64,000 bases of DNA from contig CM037788.1 of assembly GCA_021229015.1 (NCBI GenBank), positions 54,625,573 to 54,689,572 on the forward strand, in the 5' to 3' direction. Below the pieces are notes generated by a model. That model saw nothing but the letters and a program-made list of their open reading frames with translations, was not told where the DNA came from and did not search any database. How positions within the stretch are numbered: the first letter of the stretch is position 1; the number at the start of each line of letters is the position of its first letter. The DNA comes from Solen grandis (lineage: Eukaryota; Mollusca; Bivalvia; Adapedonta; Solenidae). The position numbers were made by a program, and so were the translations under genes. Shown here piece by piece: positions 1 through 12,935 of this stretch.

Positions 1-495
1 ATAGCAACTTCAAAAGTTTACTTAATGTTGAAAAATATCTGTTATTAGATATTGATTTAAAATATAAAATTGCTACGTCACGATTTCGTATGTCAAATCA
101 TAAATTAAAAATTGAGACAGGAAGGCACACTAATATATTGGTTGAAAATCGTAATTGTAATTTTTGTCAACGGTTTAACAACGTATTTGTTACTGATTGT
201 GAATATCACGCCTTTTTCCATTGTAGTAGATATAATGATATTAGGCAAGTTTACTTATTTAACTGGTACAGACATGGAACATATGTTCAAGATTTTTATA
301 CTTTATTATCCTCTCAGAACCCAGATATTGTTAAGAAAGTATCAATTTATATTTATCATCTTATGAATGCTTTAAATGAAACCTAAAACAAATTATCGTA
401 AGACAACTACTTATATACAACATCGTCTTCTGTACTGTACTTTGTATTATGGGCCGGAGGCCTTATTTACCAATAAACTTGTTGACTATAAATGC
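1..495 (+). pseudogene. LINE (non-LTR retrotransposon) pol C-terminal remnant and 3' end
   Basis: A frame is open from position 3 to 386 without an upstream start, so this is the tail of a longer reading frame entering from the left edge. Around positions 80-125 it carries the phrase FRMSNHKLKIETGRH. A Cys/His stretch follows (CNFCQRF, then DCEYHAFFHC). Both are typical of the C-terminal zinc-binding tail of LINE reverse transcriptases in invertebrates, after the RT domain. The non-coding part after 386 contains ATGGGCCGGAGGCC and AATAAA near 470, consistent with a LINE 3' UTR. Endonuclease and RT domains are not in the window. The clade is not assigned. The resemblance is from family knowledge, not a search. 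Confidence 0.7.
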
Positions 496-956
496 AACAG
501 CTATTTCTTTCTATTGACACTGACAAACCCTGTACATTTAAACATTGGGAAAAAGTATGTCTGTAAGGTATGTATGTTAATTTACGTCTAGTTACATAGT
601 GTGGTAAAAGAGATTTTTTCTACCATGAGTAAATGTGTTGATATCTTTGTGCAGAAAAGATAGATATTATGACAAAATATGGTTGCAATTTGTCATGCTT
701 TTCAAAACGTGGGAAGGCCGTGTTACTGATAGATACAAAGATATCCGAAAGTTACAAATGTCAGGTCTACCGGATACCTCTGCAAATTAAATATATGTTC
801 AGCATAAATTATATTGACAAAATATAAGACAGACAGACAGACAATAATAGAAAAAACAGACTTTATTTCCATTTAGATATGTAATACTTCAGACATAGAT
901 CTAGGAAGAAACGTTATGACAAATATCACAGAAGAAATGATCACCCCCACCCTCCG

Positions 957-995
<39 letters not shown>

Positions 996-1033
996 TTTCT
1001 GTATAGAGAGAGAGAGGGAGAGAAAGAGAGAGT
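957..1033. repeat. (CT)n/(AG)n microsatellite pair, self-complementary
   Basis: About 30 bases of CT repeat, a short spacer (TTTCTGTATAGAGAG), then an AG-rich run. The two tracts are reverse complements and could form a hairpin. This is replication-slippage sequence with no coding content. Confidence 0.85.
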
Positions 1034-1738
1034 AAAGAGGGTGAATATATATAAACGTAACTAAACTATCAAAACATCAAAAGAAAAATAATTAAAATAA
1101 TTCAAAATAGTTGCATTGCAGAACTTTATCGTAAGTATTAGAAAAATGTTATATATTTATAAGAATATGTTGTTGTTAATCCAATCAATATACCAAACAT
1201 CCTAATCCAACATCTTGAGCCTTTTATTTATTTTTTATTAATTTTGTTTATTTTTAATGCTTTAAGAAATACATAAAACGAGTTGTCACCGCAATGCCAA
1301 AACATTCGACGTAACAAAATTGTCATTTTGTATGCCTGTATGGCTGATTTCATAACCATGCTTGTGCACAAGTTGTCTTAGTTCAGTAACTATTAATTTT
1401 TGATTTTGTAATCATGTAACAAAACTCGTTTGAGAACAGTTTATGTAAGACTTTCACAGGTATCTGAGATTATCCCCCACTGTCCGAAAATACCAGACAT
1501 TACTTCGGGAACTAGTTCCCGGCCTTTTACGAAAATATGAAAACCAGCAGTAATAATTGACACAAAAACCAGCTTAAGAAGTTGTTAGTATTGCTACGTA
1601 CTTAACTGATAATGATTCACTGGTTTTTATATAAATGGCCATTTAATATGATATAAAATTTCAATTAATAATTATTATTATGATAATGTTATATTACAGG
1701 GATAGTCACGTTTAGAGTCAAAATCAAAACTACCCCCC

Positions 1739-1740
1739 AA

Positions 1741-1776
<36 letters not shown>
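1739..1776. repeat. (CT)n microsatellite
   Basis: A run of CT dinucleotides with one TTTC interruption. Confidence 0.85.
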
Positions 1777-2135
1777 AGTTAACTGGAGTTTATCCGTAGT
1801 GTGTTCACAAGGCTTAGTGTTTTCATCAACATATGCGAGTTGATATACTTTTATCATAAGTTCTTGAAATGACTTTTATATCACACCTGTTTGTATACTG
1901 TTTTATTGGAAATTGTATTAAGATAGGAGAAGGGTCGTAACTAAGTTGAATAGAACTTGTAGCCCGACCCCATTTCAAATATTTTGAAATAAAATATGTT
2001 TAAACTTGAAATAATATATGTTTAAACTATATAAAAGTTATTTTTAAAGCAGAATTCATTTAAAAAAATCAACATTTGTGTGTGCCCAATGACTTCCTTG
2101 ACATGAAATATGTATAATTAGACACCAAGATTTTG

Positions 2136-2950
2136 AGTCTGCTACATATAGTTAAATTTGTACCTGTGGTCCAAATTTTGATGGTCATAGTTATAGAAAT
2201 CAAGTGATCCTTGGGGTGTGAACTTTGACCCCAGGGCAATGCTTGGGTTCAGGTCGACTAGGCCATGATATATACTAAATACCTAAACCCCAGATCTTGT
2301 TATTTCTAACAGGAAATTCTTTTAATGTTTTTTACTCCAAAAGTCTATGTAAAATCAAGTGGCCTCTTGGGCGGAACCAATTTTGACCCTAGGGCCATAA
2401 TTTAAACAAACTTGGTAGATGTCCACTAGGTCATGTATCATACCAAATATCTTAACTCCAGGCCAGGTGGTTTCTGTTGTGTGTTTTGTTGTTGTTGTTT
2501 GTTTGTTTGTTTTGTTTTTTGTTGTTGTTGTTGTTTTGTTTTTTTTCTATACAAGTCTATGTAAAATCAAGTGACCCCAGGGGCTGGGCCATCTTTGAAA
2601 CCAGGGCCATGATGTGAACAAACGTGGTAGACGTCTACTAGGCCATGTAACACACCAAATATCTTAGCTCTAGGGCCTGCGGTTTAAGAGAAGAATTTTC
2701 TTAAAGATTTCAATCTCCAATGACCCAGATAAGCAATAGACCAGAACCATTTGAACAACAATGGCAAAGCTTCATGCAAGGAATACCACAGGCAGTACCA
2801 TTAAATTTGGCCCAAACATTTCAGAGGAGATGTCGTCTGAAACAATTGTGGACGACGGACGTAGTCCGACGGACGGACGTCGGACAACCACTATCGTATC
2901 ACAAGATAAGCGCGCCACACGTCGCGCAATACCCGGATCTCGTATGTCCT
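2136..2950 (+). mobile_element. Degenerate short-period array with a GACGACGGACG-type 3' module
   Basis: Units beginning AAATCAAGTG recur near 2198, 2353 and 2564. Each is followed by a GACCCCAGGG-like motif, a CTAGGCCATG-like motif and CCAAATATCTTA. The same unit type forms the array at the right edge of the window (62.8-64.0 kb). The third interval is lengthened by a TTG/TTTG microsatellite (2480-2545). The block ends with TTTCAGAGGAGATGTCGTCT (from 2818) and a run of GGACGGACG. The array at 22-23.7 kb ends with a closely similar module. It is best read as an old non-autonomous Helitron-like element carrying tandem repeats. That class is an inference. Weak open frames here (2720-3172) are not treated as genes. 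Confidence 0.5.
2480..2547. repeat. (TTG)n/(TTTG)n microsatellite
   Basis: A low-complexity GT-rich run inside the degenerate array; it explains the longer spacing of the units around it. Confidence 0.8.
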
Positions 2951-3177
2951 AAGAAAGGTATATCAATTATTTGTAACATTCTGGTGATTTTTGGACTTGC
3001 CTATCGACAATGTGTCGAGTTTCCATGTGTTGTAACGTGGTCATTCTGCACGACAAAGGTGAGTTTTGTATGGTTAACGATACAGGGAAGATTTACCTTT
3101 CTGAATACCCGGCATACTGTATCATACACCCATATGAGGGTCAAATTAGGTGTTTTAAATTTTTATACATAAACCCC

Positions 3178-3745
3178 TAATTTAAGCTTCGAAAGTGTAT
3201 ACAATAACAATGACCATGGCCTACTTTGAAAGTGCATACAATAACAATGACCTTGACCTTAACTCACCAGACCCCAATAGCTTACCAAAGCTTTATCTTC
3301 ACACAACAACGTATATATTCCAAACTTGATTACGATAGCTCATTTCTGATAAAAAAAAAAGTTACTAAGCTTAATTCAGTTTTGGGAATCATTTATTTTT
3401 AGTATCAGTGACCCTTACATATCAGATCTACGCAGCGCATTGAAGTTTTCTCTCTACACAAATCATACAAGTACCAAATTATAATACATATATCTCTTAT
3501 TCCTGGCAAAAACAGTAACAAAGGTCAGTCACTCTATTTTTAGAAACAGTAACCTTGGCCCATCAGAACATTTATCTTCACACAAGGTATACCTGTCCCA
3601 AATTTCATAAACTGAAGCTTGTCATGCATAGAATATGTATAACGATGGTACAAGCAAACAGTTGCACGTATAGTTTGCCCGCTAGAGGGCACTGAATTTG
3701 GATTTCCGGTATTCAGATTTCCACGATCTGTCATAATGTGTTGCG
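3178..3745. repeat. Diverged interspersed repeat with CAATGACCTTGACC-type motifs
   Basis: An internal near-duplication (CATACAATAACAATGACC twice near 3200 and 3235) and a recurring TTATCTTCACACAA motif (near 3292 and 3570) indicate an old tandem-like repeat. No coding potential is supported. Confidence 0.35.
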
Positions 3746-4819
3746 TTGTAAACTACCATCTATTTCTTTTAAAAATATATCAAATAATTAAGCCTGTGTC
3801 TACTATACAATAAAGATTCAATCATTATAACTATTTTTGTGATACGTCATAATTTGGGGAAACAAACTTAATTAATAGGAATATCAGTAAATATTGAATT
3901 ATCAGGAGGCTTTATACTACATAAAACGGAGTAGTGTTAATATAATTGTTCATTAATTTAAAATGTCAATTATCGGCAGAATTGGTATATGTATATCATT
4001 ATTATCATCAGCAGCAGTAGCAGCAGCATCTATTCTATTCTATAGTGTACTTAAGGTTATTCATTTATCATTAAATTATAATCATGATTTTTAAAATCCT
4101 TAAAAAGATTTTAGTGCAGATGCAAGCATCCAATGACTTGTAAAGTGCTCTTTGTCTATAAAATTCCCATGATCTCATGATCACAATTTAATGATGGGTT
4201 GATTACCTTAATTGACATTCTAAAATGTTGATAAAAATATACACATCCATGCTACTTACGGTGTTTTGGCCAATTGCATAGTTGCATGGTGATTGCACCT
4301 GTCTTAGTCTTACAAAAAAAAAATAAAAAAATTCGATGTCGTAACTGTGATTTGTTAAATGACATCGGAAGTTGGAATGCTGAACCCTGCACTGTTCACT
4401 TGGCTAACGGCGATTCTTAGCATTTTCTGAAATGCTAAAACTTGTTTCATGCTTACATTCTTGCGATATCACATTAGCCACTTTAAAGTTCACTGAACAC
4501 AGGGCAGTAATTACATTCCGTAGGAGATCAAAAGGGGGCGGAAACGAAAAATAATAAATAAAAATTAAAAAGACTCAATTCATTAATTACGCTTCATCAC
4601 AATATGACTTAGGTATATAAGCATAAACATTACACGATCAAATGCCAGTGGTCTTATAAATATTTATAAGGCGCTTACCGGGGACAGCGAAGCCAATCTC
4701 ATGGTTGAACCTTCGTTCTGGAAGAACCTGAAAATACAACAGGTGTGTATCTGTTAATTTACGTTTTGCTTTTTAACCATGTGCGAGATAGTAGTAATGA
4801 TATTAACACGCATTTTAAG
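3746..4819. other. AT-rich non-coding stretch
   Basis: No gene, array or clear element end was recognised. There is a small AGCAGCAGTAGCAGCAGC tract near 4008. Confidence 0.5.
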
Positions 4820-4822
4820 ACC

Positions 4823-5815
4823 GCTCCCAATGACCGACTGCTTAAGAGCGTCTTCTCCGGAATCGAGAGGTCAAGGGTTCAATTCCCGGCCGCTACGTAC
4901 TACGCCGTGCGATTGACTTTGACTTTTCACCACTTTACACTTCAACAAAATAACGATATTCGCCTGTCAAATAGAACGTCGCTTTGGTTGACGCATATAA
5001 ACCACGCCTCCTTAGCGAGGGGAATCAAGTGCGCAGTTTTATAACAATTTACTGCGGGTACATGTCACGTTGTGTAATTAGGAATGAGTTTAAATAAACA
5101 ACTATGTAGTTTCAAATGAAACAGGTGGCACATAAATTCGGGGTGTTTTAGCAAGAGTGATTTTGTGTCTTGAATTAATAAAACACAGCAAAAGCAGTGT
5201 GGTGTAGTTACTGTCAAACGGAGCGTGATATTTGTCCTTGTCATCATTGTCTACGAACGTGTGGCTTTTAACAACATCTAGCCATTTTAATTGCGGTACT
5301 TCATGTAGGAATTATATAAAATCCTCGAATGTCATTTCAAAACCTTTACAAAACGCACCGCTGACACCCTTTATAGGAATAATGATTTTTTAAAGTCCGT
5401 CTCGGCAGACACTTCCATCACGAAAGTTAACCGATTACTGAACAAAAATCAATAACCAGGTGAAGCCAAGGGGCGGAGCTATGTTCTGATTGGCATACAC
5501 AATGCCTTTTGTTTTCTACAGTAAGAGGGAAAGCGACCGCAGTTTTATCGATGTAAAATTATTGGAAAAGTCAAAGTCAATTGCACGGCGTAATATCAAA
5601 ATCGTAAAAAATGATACATAATGGTTTAGCTCCCTTGTTGGCGCACAGTATATAAGTATAGTTCCAGAACCTGTTGCCCCGGTGTCAGGATAATTCGACT
5701 GTGTGTGGTATCATACCACAAGTTTACGGCGTGATACTGCAATGTGGAAAGTAGACGTAGTCCCCGAATGACTGAAATACTGTCGACGGGACGTTAAACC
5801 CATTAAACAATAAAA
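4823..5815 (+). mobile_element. tRNA-derived SINE (family 2), split by a TIR element
   Basis: The left part (about 4823-4900) is a tRNA-like head with a B-box-like GGGTTCAATTCCC. The right part (5593-5815) is the family-2 body, with GTGTCAGGATAAT, GGTATCATACCACA and an end near GACGGGACGTTAAACCC. Together the parts are about 300 bp, the length of the uninterrupted copy at 51.4 kb. The gap between them is a separate 692-bp element, so the SINE came first. Heads of this type supply an internal RNA polymerase III promoter. Confidence 0.7.
4901..5592. mobile_element. MITE-like DNA transposon with 28-bp terminal inverted repeats
   Basis: The first 28 bases (4901-4928, starting TACGCCGTGC) are the reverse complement of the last 28 (5565-5592, ending GCACGGCGTA) with one mismatch. 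The outermost bases are TA on both sides, compatible with a TA target duplication as in Tc1/mariner-type elements. It interrupts a SINE precisely between head and body. No transposase frame is present, so it is non-autonomous. A 99-codon frame at 4745-5044 crosses the SINE/MITE junction and is not a gene. Confidence 0.75.
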
Positions 5816-8800
5816 ATTGGGAAGCGCTAAGCAAGGGAGATATACCACTACCATTTTTCAAACGACTTTGGTTTTTAAATCTTAACATTGATTTCAGACG
5901 AGTACGATTTTAAAATTATCTATATGGAGTACATGTGTATAAGGAAACTGACCCCATCACTCCCAAAAGAATGTGGGGCCATATTTCATGGCATCAACTT
6001 TGCCTAAGTAATGATGGAAGACGGCCATGACGTGAATATTTTGACTATGGATTTATTCATTTTTTAGGATCGGTTTGCTCGTACCATCGTTATACAATAC
6101 AGATACATATGTTTGTATGCCGAGCTCCAATATATGCGGGTGAAATTATTTTTACATATCACCATAACATATTTTTATTTTTATATTTTTAAGAAATGAA
6201 ATAGTTTGGGTATTCTTTATTTCAAAGACAATGTTGATGGAATCCATCCTTGTTATTTGAGTATTACTAAACGCTAGATATGGTTGTATGGTTGGGGGAT
6301 ATGAGCCTGAACTGGATTGAAACCCTGCTCTTGCCTCAAACGTACTGGTAAAACACGCGGCTATATAATTCCACAAACAATACTTAGAGAATAGTAATAC
6401 TTAAATACTTGAAGTCCGTTATTCGTATTTTTCTGATAAAAATACCCAAACATATGTAATACGAAGTAATGACGTACTTGTTTAAGGTGACATACCTTAT
6501 TGCCTTAATGAGTAAAATGTATTTGATATTTGTAAGGTATCATGGCGGATGACCCCACGAATATATGATTAAATATAACAAAAAACAACACATAAATTAT
6601 CATCCTAATAACGAAATATATCCAAAATAGATTGAATACTTAGTTTTCTGAGAGAAAAGTATTACTTAGCGGTAAGCATGGCTGTCAGAATCCGAGTCTG
6701 GTAATGATGTTGGTAAATTCTTGATACTTTTGATTTGAACTACTTTTCTACTTGTACAATTTTGATTGCTCGAAAAGCAACATCTAGTATGCTAACTTTA
6801 ATTGAAGGAATGAGTACGAGGAATTTTTATCAGTTTTTTGATAAGACAACTTCGAAAAGAAATAAACCGAACCGATTCCGTGTCAATTTTGACCCTGAGA
6901 CGAATCGTAGTTTGACCAAATCGCAGGCAGAGATATGACTTAATTCTTATCGAATGTTTCATATTTTTCGGCGTAGCTGTATAATTTCGATTTCAACTCG
7001 CATCTTAAACCAATCAAATGTACGCTAACAGCGGTAAATAATTCTAAGCTGAATAAAAGGACTCCTGTTATTGGTTAACGCATCGTTATGGACTATAAAA
7101 TTACTGTAAATAAGGGGTGCAGCTTGTATATATCATTCAGCTTGGTGTTATTACTTTTCTTTTTGATGTAAACATGAAAGTGATTTCAGTAAGTTAAATA
7201 AAATCCTTTTCCATCAATTGAGGAATGCTACTTTGTGAAAATGATTTAAAACAACAAAAAAGAATCCACCGTGTTATGACATGAAACCCCTTAATTACTA
7301 TGTATATTGAATTCTTCCAGCCTGCCAAGATGCTCTCATTGAAAATTAATTCGCCAAAACCAAAACAACTAATAACGCTTTTATATCATAATTGTCATAT
7401 GCAATAATGATATGAACAAATATCAAACAAGCCTATTTACAGATATAATTTTTGTATTACCGTCTATAAATAAGTATATTTCATAGAAAAAATACTGAAC
7501 TATTTCTAGAGCGTACTAAATTTGTTGTGCGTCGGTCTTTCGCGCGCTTTTCCTCGGAATGTTCTAGAAGACTGGAAGTAAAATTGTAGCCGTGATACCC
7601 AGGCGAGTCATTCAGGGCCATCATGGCTATCTTGTTTATTGTAACTTCCTTTATCAATGAATCTATGCTTTAAGGTGCTGATCATTAATGTATATGCCTG
7701 TATAAACTATTTTGATACAGTTTACAACTGATAAAATCAGACCTGAACAAGCTTTTGTCAGTAAGAAATAAAATAAAGGTGAAGAAAAAATTGTATGTCC
7801 TAACTACAACGAGCAGATAACTGCTCATTACATGATCAGCCTGGAACTAAATTAGGTTTTTTGCAGCGGATTATCATAGATTTTTTTATAGTTCATAGGA
7901 TAATTTATAACATTACACTGCTTTTAAATAAGAACATTTGGAGGTACTCTGAAATATTTGTTATATCAAATCATTTCATATTCTGATTTTAATCATTTTA
8001 CAATTTTTTCTGGTGCAGGTAAGCCTGTTTACGATAATGGTCAGTCGTGTCTTTTGTATAATAGTCTAGTCATTCTTTTTGTACATTTTGTTTTGAATAT
8101 ATATAGGCATTATTTTAAAATTGTACTTTTTTTTGCTACATTCCTGTTGTTGTACACATCTCGTGGACTATTTTCTTATTTGCAAAATAAACCTTGTTAA
8201 AAACATTGCCATTCATCATTGTTCACTACCAAAATTAGACATGTTTTTTACAATTATTTACAACAATGCTTTTATATCCTATCATAACATTAGAGTCTTT
8301 GAAATGTGTTTTGCATATATTTCCATTTATAAGTTTCTTAATTAAAGTATATTTATGCATGAATGAAAATCTTGTTTTTCTTTCATCCTACGCCGAATAT
8401 CTTTTTTAAAGATATTTCTTGTTTCTGATAAACTCCGTTTGCTTTATAATTAACAGTGTAGTAACGTATCCAAAAGTTGTGGATTGAGACCCGTTGGTGG
8501 CAAGGATTTATTTGTCAAGACCCTCCCTGGCGCAAAGTACTGGTCCAACCCAGGAACCGTCGAGAGGGATTATATAAGTTGTAAGAACTTGTTTCCCAAT
8601 CGACGTAAAATAAATAAGTTTAAACTTAGGATTAAAAATGAATGATTTAAAATAGGATATTGAACGATACACATGAAGTGTTACAATATATAGTATGTGA
8701 AGAGGGTTATGCTATATACAAATTAGAAAACGGAATTGACTCCTTTAGGATTTTATAACATACTTGTGTCATGACGAAAGCAATTGTTGTGACAAAATAA

Positions 8801-8859
8801 TTCCAAACCACATAAACCAAATCCGGATATAAATCCCAATGACAGACCGATCATTTTCA
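5816..8859. other. Non-coding stretch
   Basis: AT-rich, with only short open frames (for example 6735-6938 and 7958-8200) that show no recognisable domain. Nothing else supported. Confidence 0.45.
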
Positions 8860-8861
8860 TT

Positions 8862-9078
8862 CCATTGTTTGATTGTTGGGTTTAACGTCCCAACGACAGT
8901 ATTTCAGTCATTTGGAGACGATGTCTACTTGAGATAGATATAGTGCTGCCACACTGCAGTATCACGCCGTAGACATGTGGCATGATACCACACCCAGTCA
9001 CATTATCCTGACACCAGGCCAACCAGTCCTGCAACTACCCTTATATGCTGAGCGCATAGCAAGGGAGCTATAACATTC
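8862..9078 (-). mobile_element. SINE family 2 copy, head missing
   Basis: Read on the minus strand it contains the family-2 body, with GTGTCAGGATAATGTGACTG, the GGTATCATGCCACA motif and the GTTGGGACGTTAAACCC end. The tRNA-like head is absent: similarity stops after the block corresponding to TATAGCTCCCTTGC. This is 5' truncation as expected from LINE-type retroposition. Confidence 0.75.
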
Positions 9079-9597
9079 CGTTCTTTATTTATTGTAAAGA
9101 GAATCTTATGCGTATACACCCCTCCCTGGTATAGAACAGAACAAAGTAGATGTTGTATTTTGGCTTGAGTACAGTACATCATTATAAAAACACATGACAC
9201 ATAAAACACTGAGAATAAGAAAACAAATTATCAAACCTTATTTCAAATTTAAGGGCGCTGAACTTCATAGGCGCAAAGTACTAGTCCAACCCTGGAATCG
9301 CAGGAAGGGATTAATATAAGTTGTGATAATTTGTTTCCCTAATCGGCGTAAAGTAAATGCTCAAGTTAAATCGACTGATCTATAATGATTCTTATATATA
9401 CTTTGCTTGTCTAAACATTGTGTTCACGAACTTCAACATATTTGATATTTAAAATTAATATTCCCCTAAATGCTTTCTCTGTAGGTCAATACATATCAGT
9501 TGACAATTACGAGTATATCTAGGAATTATATCATTGTTTATTCTTCGATGCCATTCGTGCTAAAACACACACAAAAAAACAACGAATTATATACATG

Positions 9598-9690
9598 CAC
9601 AGTCAAACCCGCCTTAAGCGGTCAGTCAAGGGAACCAAAGAAAGTGACCCCTTAACAGAGGTGGTCGGTGTATGAAGTTTAAATACATAT
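9598..9690. mobile_element. Possible DNA-transposon end remnant
   Basis: ACAGTCAAACCCGCCTTAAG followed by GTGACCCCTTAACAGAGG resembles the terminal sequence of pogo-like elements, in which short motifs recur near the end. The partner end was not found, so the limits are unknown. Confidence 0.35.
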
Positions 9691-9965
9691 AACAATAAAC
9701 CTAGTTTAGTTATATTAAAACTGACCGAGTAACAGGTAAAACTGTATACATTAAAGCAAATGCAAATATTTTTAACAACACGTAGACTTGTGTTTCTTAA
9801 CATTCGTCAAAGTTTGTATATTAAGAGGAACACAAATGAACAATAACTGTTAAGCTATCCGTATCAAGAAAACAGTCCGGATGAAATATAATGATCTCAT
9901 AGTATATTTGAAGACATAAAAATGAAGAAAAATATAGAACGTTTGGGTTGTTGTTGTTATTATTA

Positions 9966-10096
9966 TAGCATGATACCACACCCAGTCACATTATCCTGAC
10001 ACCGGGCCAACCAGTCCTAGAACTACCCATATATGCTGAGCGCCAAGCAAGGGGGCTATAACAGTACCATTTTTCACGACTTTGGTACGTCGAACA
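9966..10096 (-). mobile_element. SINE family 2 fragment
   Basis: On the minus strand it carries ACGTACCAAAGTCGTGAAAA, then the body through GTGTCAGGATAATGTGACTG and GGTATCATGC. Both the tRNA-like head and the terminal part are missing. Confidence 0.7.
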
Positions 10097-11031
10097 ATGT
10101 TTTATTTGCACAAAAAACATGAAGGCGTCCCATCTTTTGTAAAGTAGAAAATTACATGATAATACCGTATTGCTTTCAAGCATTTGAGTATACATACGAA
10201 GATTTTTCTTTTGTACTAAGTTTAGTTAAGTGGATGTTTTGCCCTCGTGATATACTATATCTGCACCTGAATTCCAAACCGGTGGTTAAATATACAGCTA
10301 AACAACGATAGGTACTAATTACTTCTTTAACCAAACCCGTAACAATTACTTCTCTCATACCATTGTTAAACCAATTATCATACCAAATTTCATGTTCATG
10401 AAGACCATGTTCATATACAGTAAAGGTCACTTTATATAAGGAACACGGCTATAGTAGATTCACAGTTATTTTGAGCCCGATTTGTTCGCGTCTTCATTTT
10501 TTTTATATGTATGAAGTGCTTTTACAGCGACTTCGGTTATATGGCAATATTTCGGCGTACACTAGCGTGCAGCATGAACCTAGTAGACTTAAAAGTTACT
10601 GTCCTTTCAAGTGTGAATAAATCGCCGTGCATGGATACCCATGGGTCGTTTTTAATTAGTTTGAAGTACTTTCAATCCTCCACGCTAAAGAGTAGTGTAT
10701 CTATAAGGTGCGTACCTTTATTCGACTTTATTGAATCACTCAGCACATACAATGAGATATTAGGTAACACCAATGTTAACACAATAATAAGATAATGTAA
10801 GGAACCAGGCAGTGAGCAGATGGGTCAAAATTATAGAATTCAAAATTTAAAGAAACACACACACACACATGCAAACATTCGCTAGTACGCACACATCCAG
10901 ACAGACACAGAGAAAATTCCCGATAAATCTACAAAAAAATTATTATGAGAATATTTAGATTTCAAAAGCATATAATGGAAGCGTGTAACAATACAAAGCT
11001 AAGAATTTGCCGATGGAGAGCGTGTGTAATT
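10097..11031. other. Non-coding stretch with short (AC)n
   Basis: No recognised gene. A short AC repeat lies near 10855-10870. The open frames here (10176-10430 minus, 10511-10795 plus) have no recognisable domain. Confidence 0.45.
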
Positions 11032-11305
11032 AAGTACAAATTGTTGTTGTTGTATTGGGAGTTTACCGTCGCTGCGATAGTATTTCAATCATATAGCGAC
11101 GTCCAGCTAATTGCAGGTGGAGGAAGACCCCGAGTACACAGAGGTACCCGGGTAGAACCACCGACCTACCGCAAGCCAGTTGGAAGGCTTCCTCACATGA
11201 AAAATCCGAAGTCCCTACCGGGATTCGAACCCACAGCGGTGAGGGGCTGATTTGTAGTCCACGACTGTAACCGCTCGGCCACGGCGGCCCCAAAAGTACA
11301 AATTG
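11032..11305 (-). mobile_element. Full-length tRNA-derived SINE (family 1) with 12-bp target duplication
   Basis: On the minus strand: a tRNA-like head beginning GGGCCGCCGTGGCCGAGCGG with a B box GGGTTCGAATCCC; then the shared body GAGGAAGCCTTCCAACTGGC; then AGCTGGACGTCGCTATATGA; then an end with a (CAA)n-like tail. AAGTACAAATTG flanks it on both sides (11032-11043 and 11294-11305), a clean target-site duplication that proves retroposition. RNA polymerase III transcription from the head is expected from the class. Confidence 0.85.
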
Positions 11306-12898
11306 GATAAATTTGCTTAGGTACAAAAGCTTTTTATAACTATTCGTGGTCATTATATATTCAAAGCTAACTATATTTCGTTGCCTTATTTTAGGTGGAT
11401 ATTTCCGTCTAGCGTCATTTAAATAACTGCAATACCGTAATCAACGACTGCTGTATTTAATGGCATTTTGCTAGCCTATTTCCCCACGGCATGATGACTT
11501 GAAGGTGAAACGGAGTAAGTCAGACAGGCGCTTTCAACGAAATTTCCGAGTATCCTTAAACTCAGGCAAAACTCTTATATGTAAATCCCCATGATGTACA
11601 CATAAAAATGTCAGGTTACATTACATTATGTGATCATTGTTATTCATCTCTATTGCATACACACAATCATTTACTAATCTTACTAACCTTAATGAACACA
11701 CATTAGGAAAAATAATTCAGATAAACCTATAAGTCTAAATCCCACAAAAGCACGTAACACGTTGTCAATTTCTCGCTAAGTCACGTTCTCAAATTAATAT
11801 CTTCTTTACTATTGAAGATATGTAAAAGTAAATTATATCTTACGATTGAACATGCATCACATTACGTTCCAAATGATACCGTATGTATAAAAATAAGTCC
11901 AGAAATAAATGTTTTAATTAGCATAGAAAAGTGCCTGCATGATTATTACTATGTAAAATGTGTTGTTTTTCTGCGTTACTGCATAACTTAATAACTTAAA
12001 ATATTTTTTAAAATAAATCAAACTGAAAATGATTCCTTGTAACGTTAGTAGAGAAATGATTATTTTATGATACTGTTTCATTTTCTTCTGTGATTTTCCC
12101 ATACTTTTTTTCTGAAAGTTTGCAATATTCAAAGACCTGCTGCGATTATCCCTTGGTAAAAAATAATACAGTGTGATTCTAGCTGAATTGCTGAACGCAC
12201 GCAAGTTGATTTAAAAGTGGTAATGCACATAGGCGGAAGATATATAAATTGTGACCTAATTTGTGTTATACTGCTTCAAATTTACTCTGTCCTGATATAT
12301 GCAATGTTTATATTGATGATGCTATTTATTCATACGCGGAGATATAACAATGACTATAAGCATTTATGACGTTCAAATATTAGCATTTTTTTAAGTAAGA
12401 ACTTTTGATATTTAATTTGAGCTTTTTTTCAGCCTATTGCTTTATTACAGTTAGAAAACTTTTTATCTGTTCAATATCATGTTTTGATTTTTTGCTACTT
12501 ACGCCGACACTCTGAAAATGTTGATACCAGAGGTAGGTATAACGTCTTCATTCTTTCTTGAAAACTGAAAACTTAGATCTACGGTTAAAAGAAAAAAAAC
12601 TTAATATATTATGCTGTTGTTTATGTCTTAAATGATATGAATTATAAATACGCACCATTTCTAAGTTACTTTTACCCACGACCCTACTTTTCAAACGTAG
12701 TTTCAGTAAACACGTTTCCCAAACGTCGTGTCCGTCTACTTAATACATTATAGGTAGCTAATGTATAAGGCCTGTGTTCTTTTCTTTTTTCTACTTTTTA
12801 ACAATATGTATGTGATACTAAATTATTACAAAGTTAATTTATTTTGTAGTCATACGTTCTATCAAACATTATTAGGCTATATTATCATTTTTATTATT

Positions 12899-12935
<37 letters not shown>

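Larger units (their letters stand above)
496..2135. other. Non-coding stretch with simple repeats
   Basis: No supported gene. It holds short GACA repeats near 828, a CT tract followed by an AG tract (957-1033) that could fold back on itself, and another CT tract (1739-1776). The rest is AT-rich sequence without recognisable features. Confidence 0.6.

Noticed and set aside
957..1033. CT/AG tract as a promoter (GAGA-type) element
   Set aside because: No gene start nearby; simple microsatellite is the more economical reading.
10511..10795. 94-codon plus-strand frame
   Set aside because: No recognisable motif. A minus-strand reading looked faintly repeat-derived but could not be assigned.
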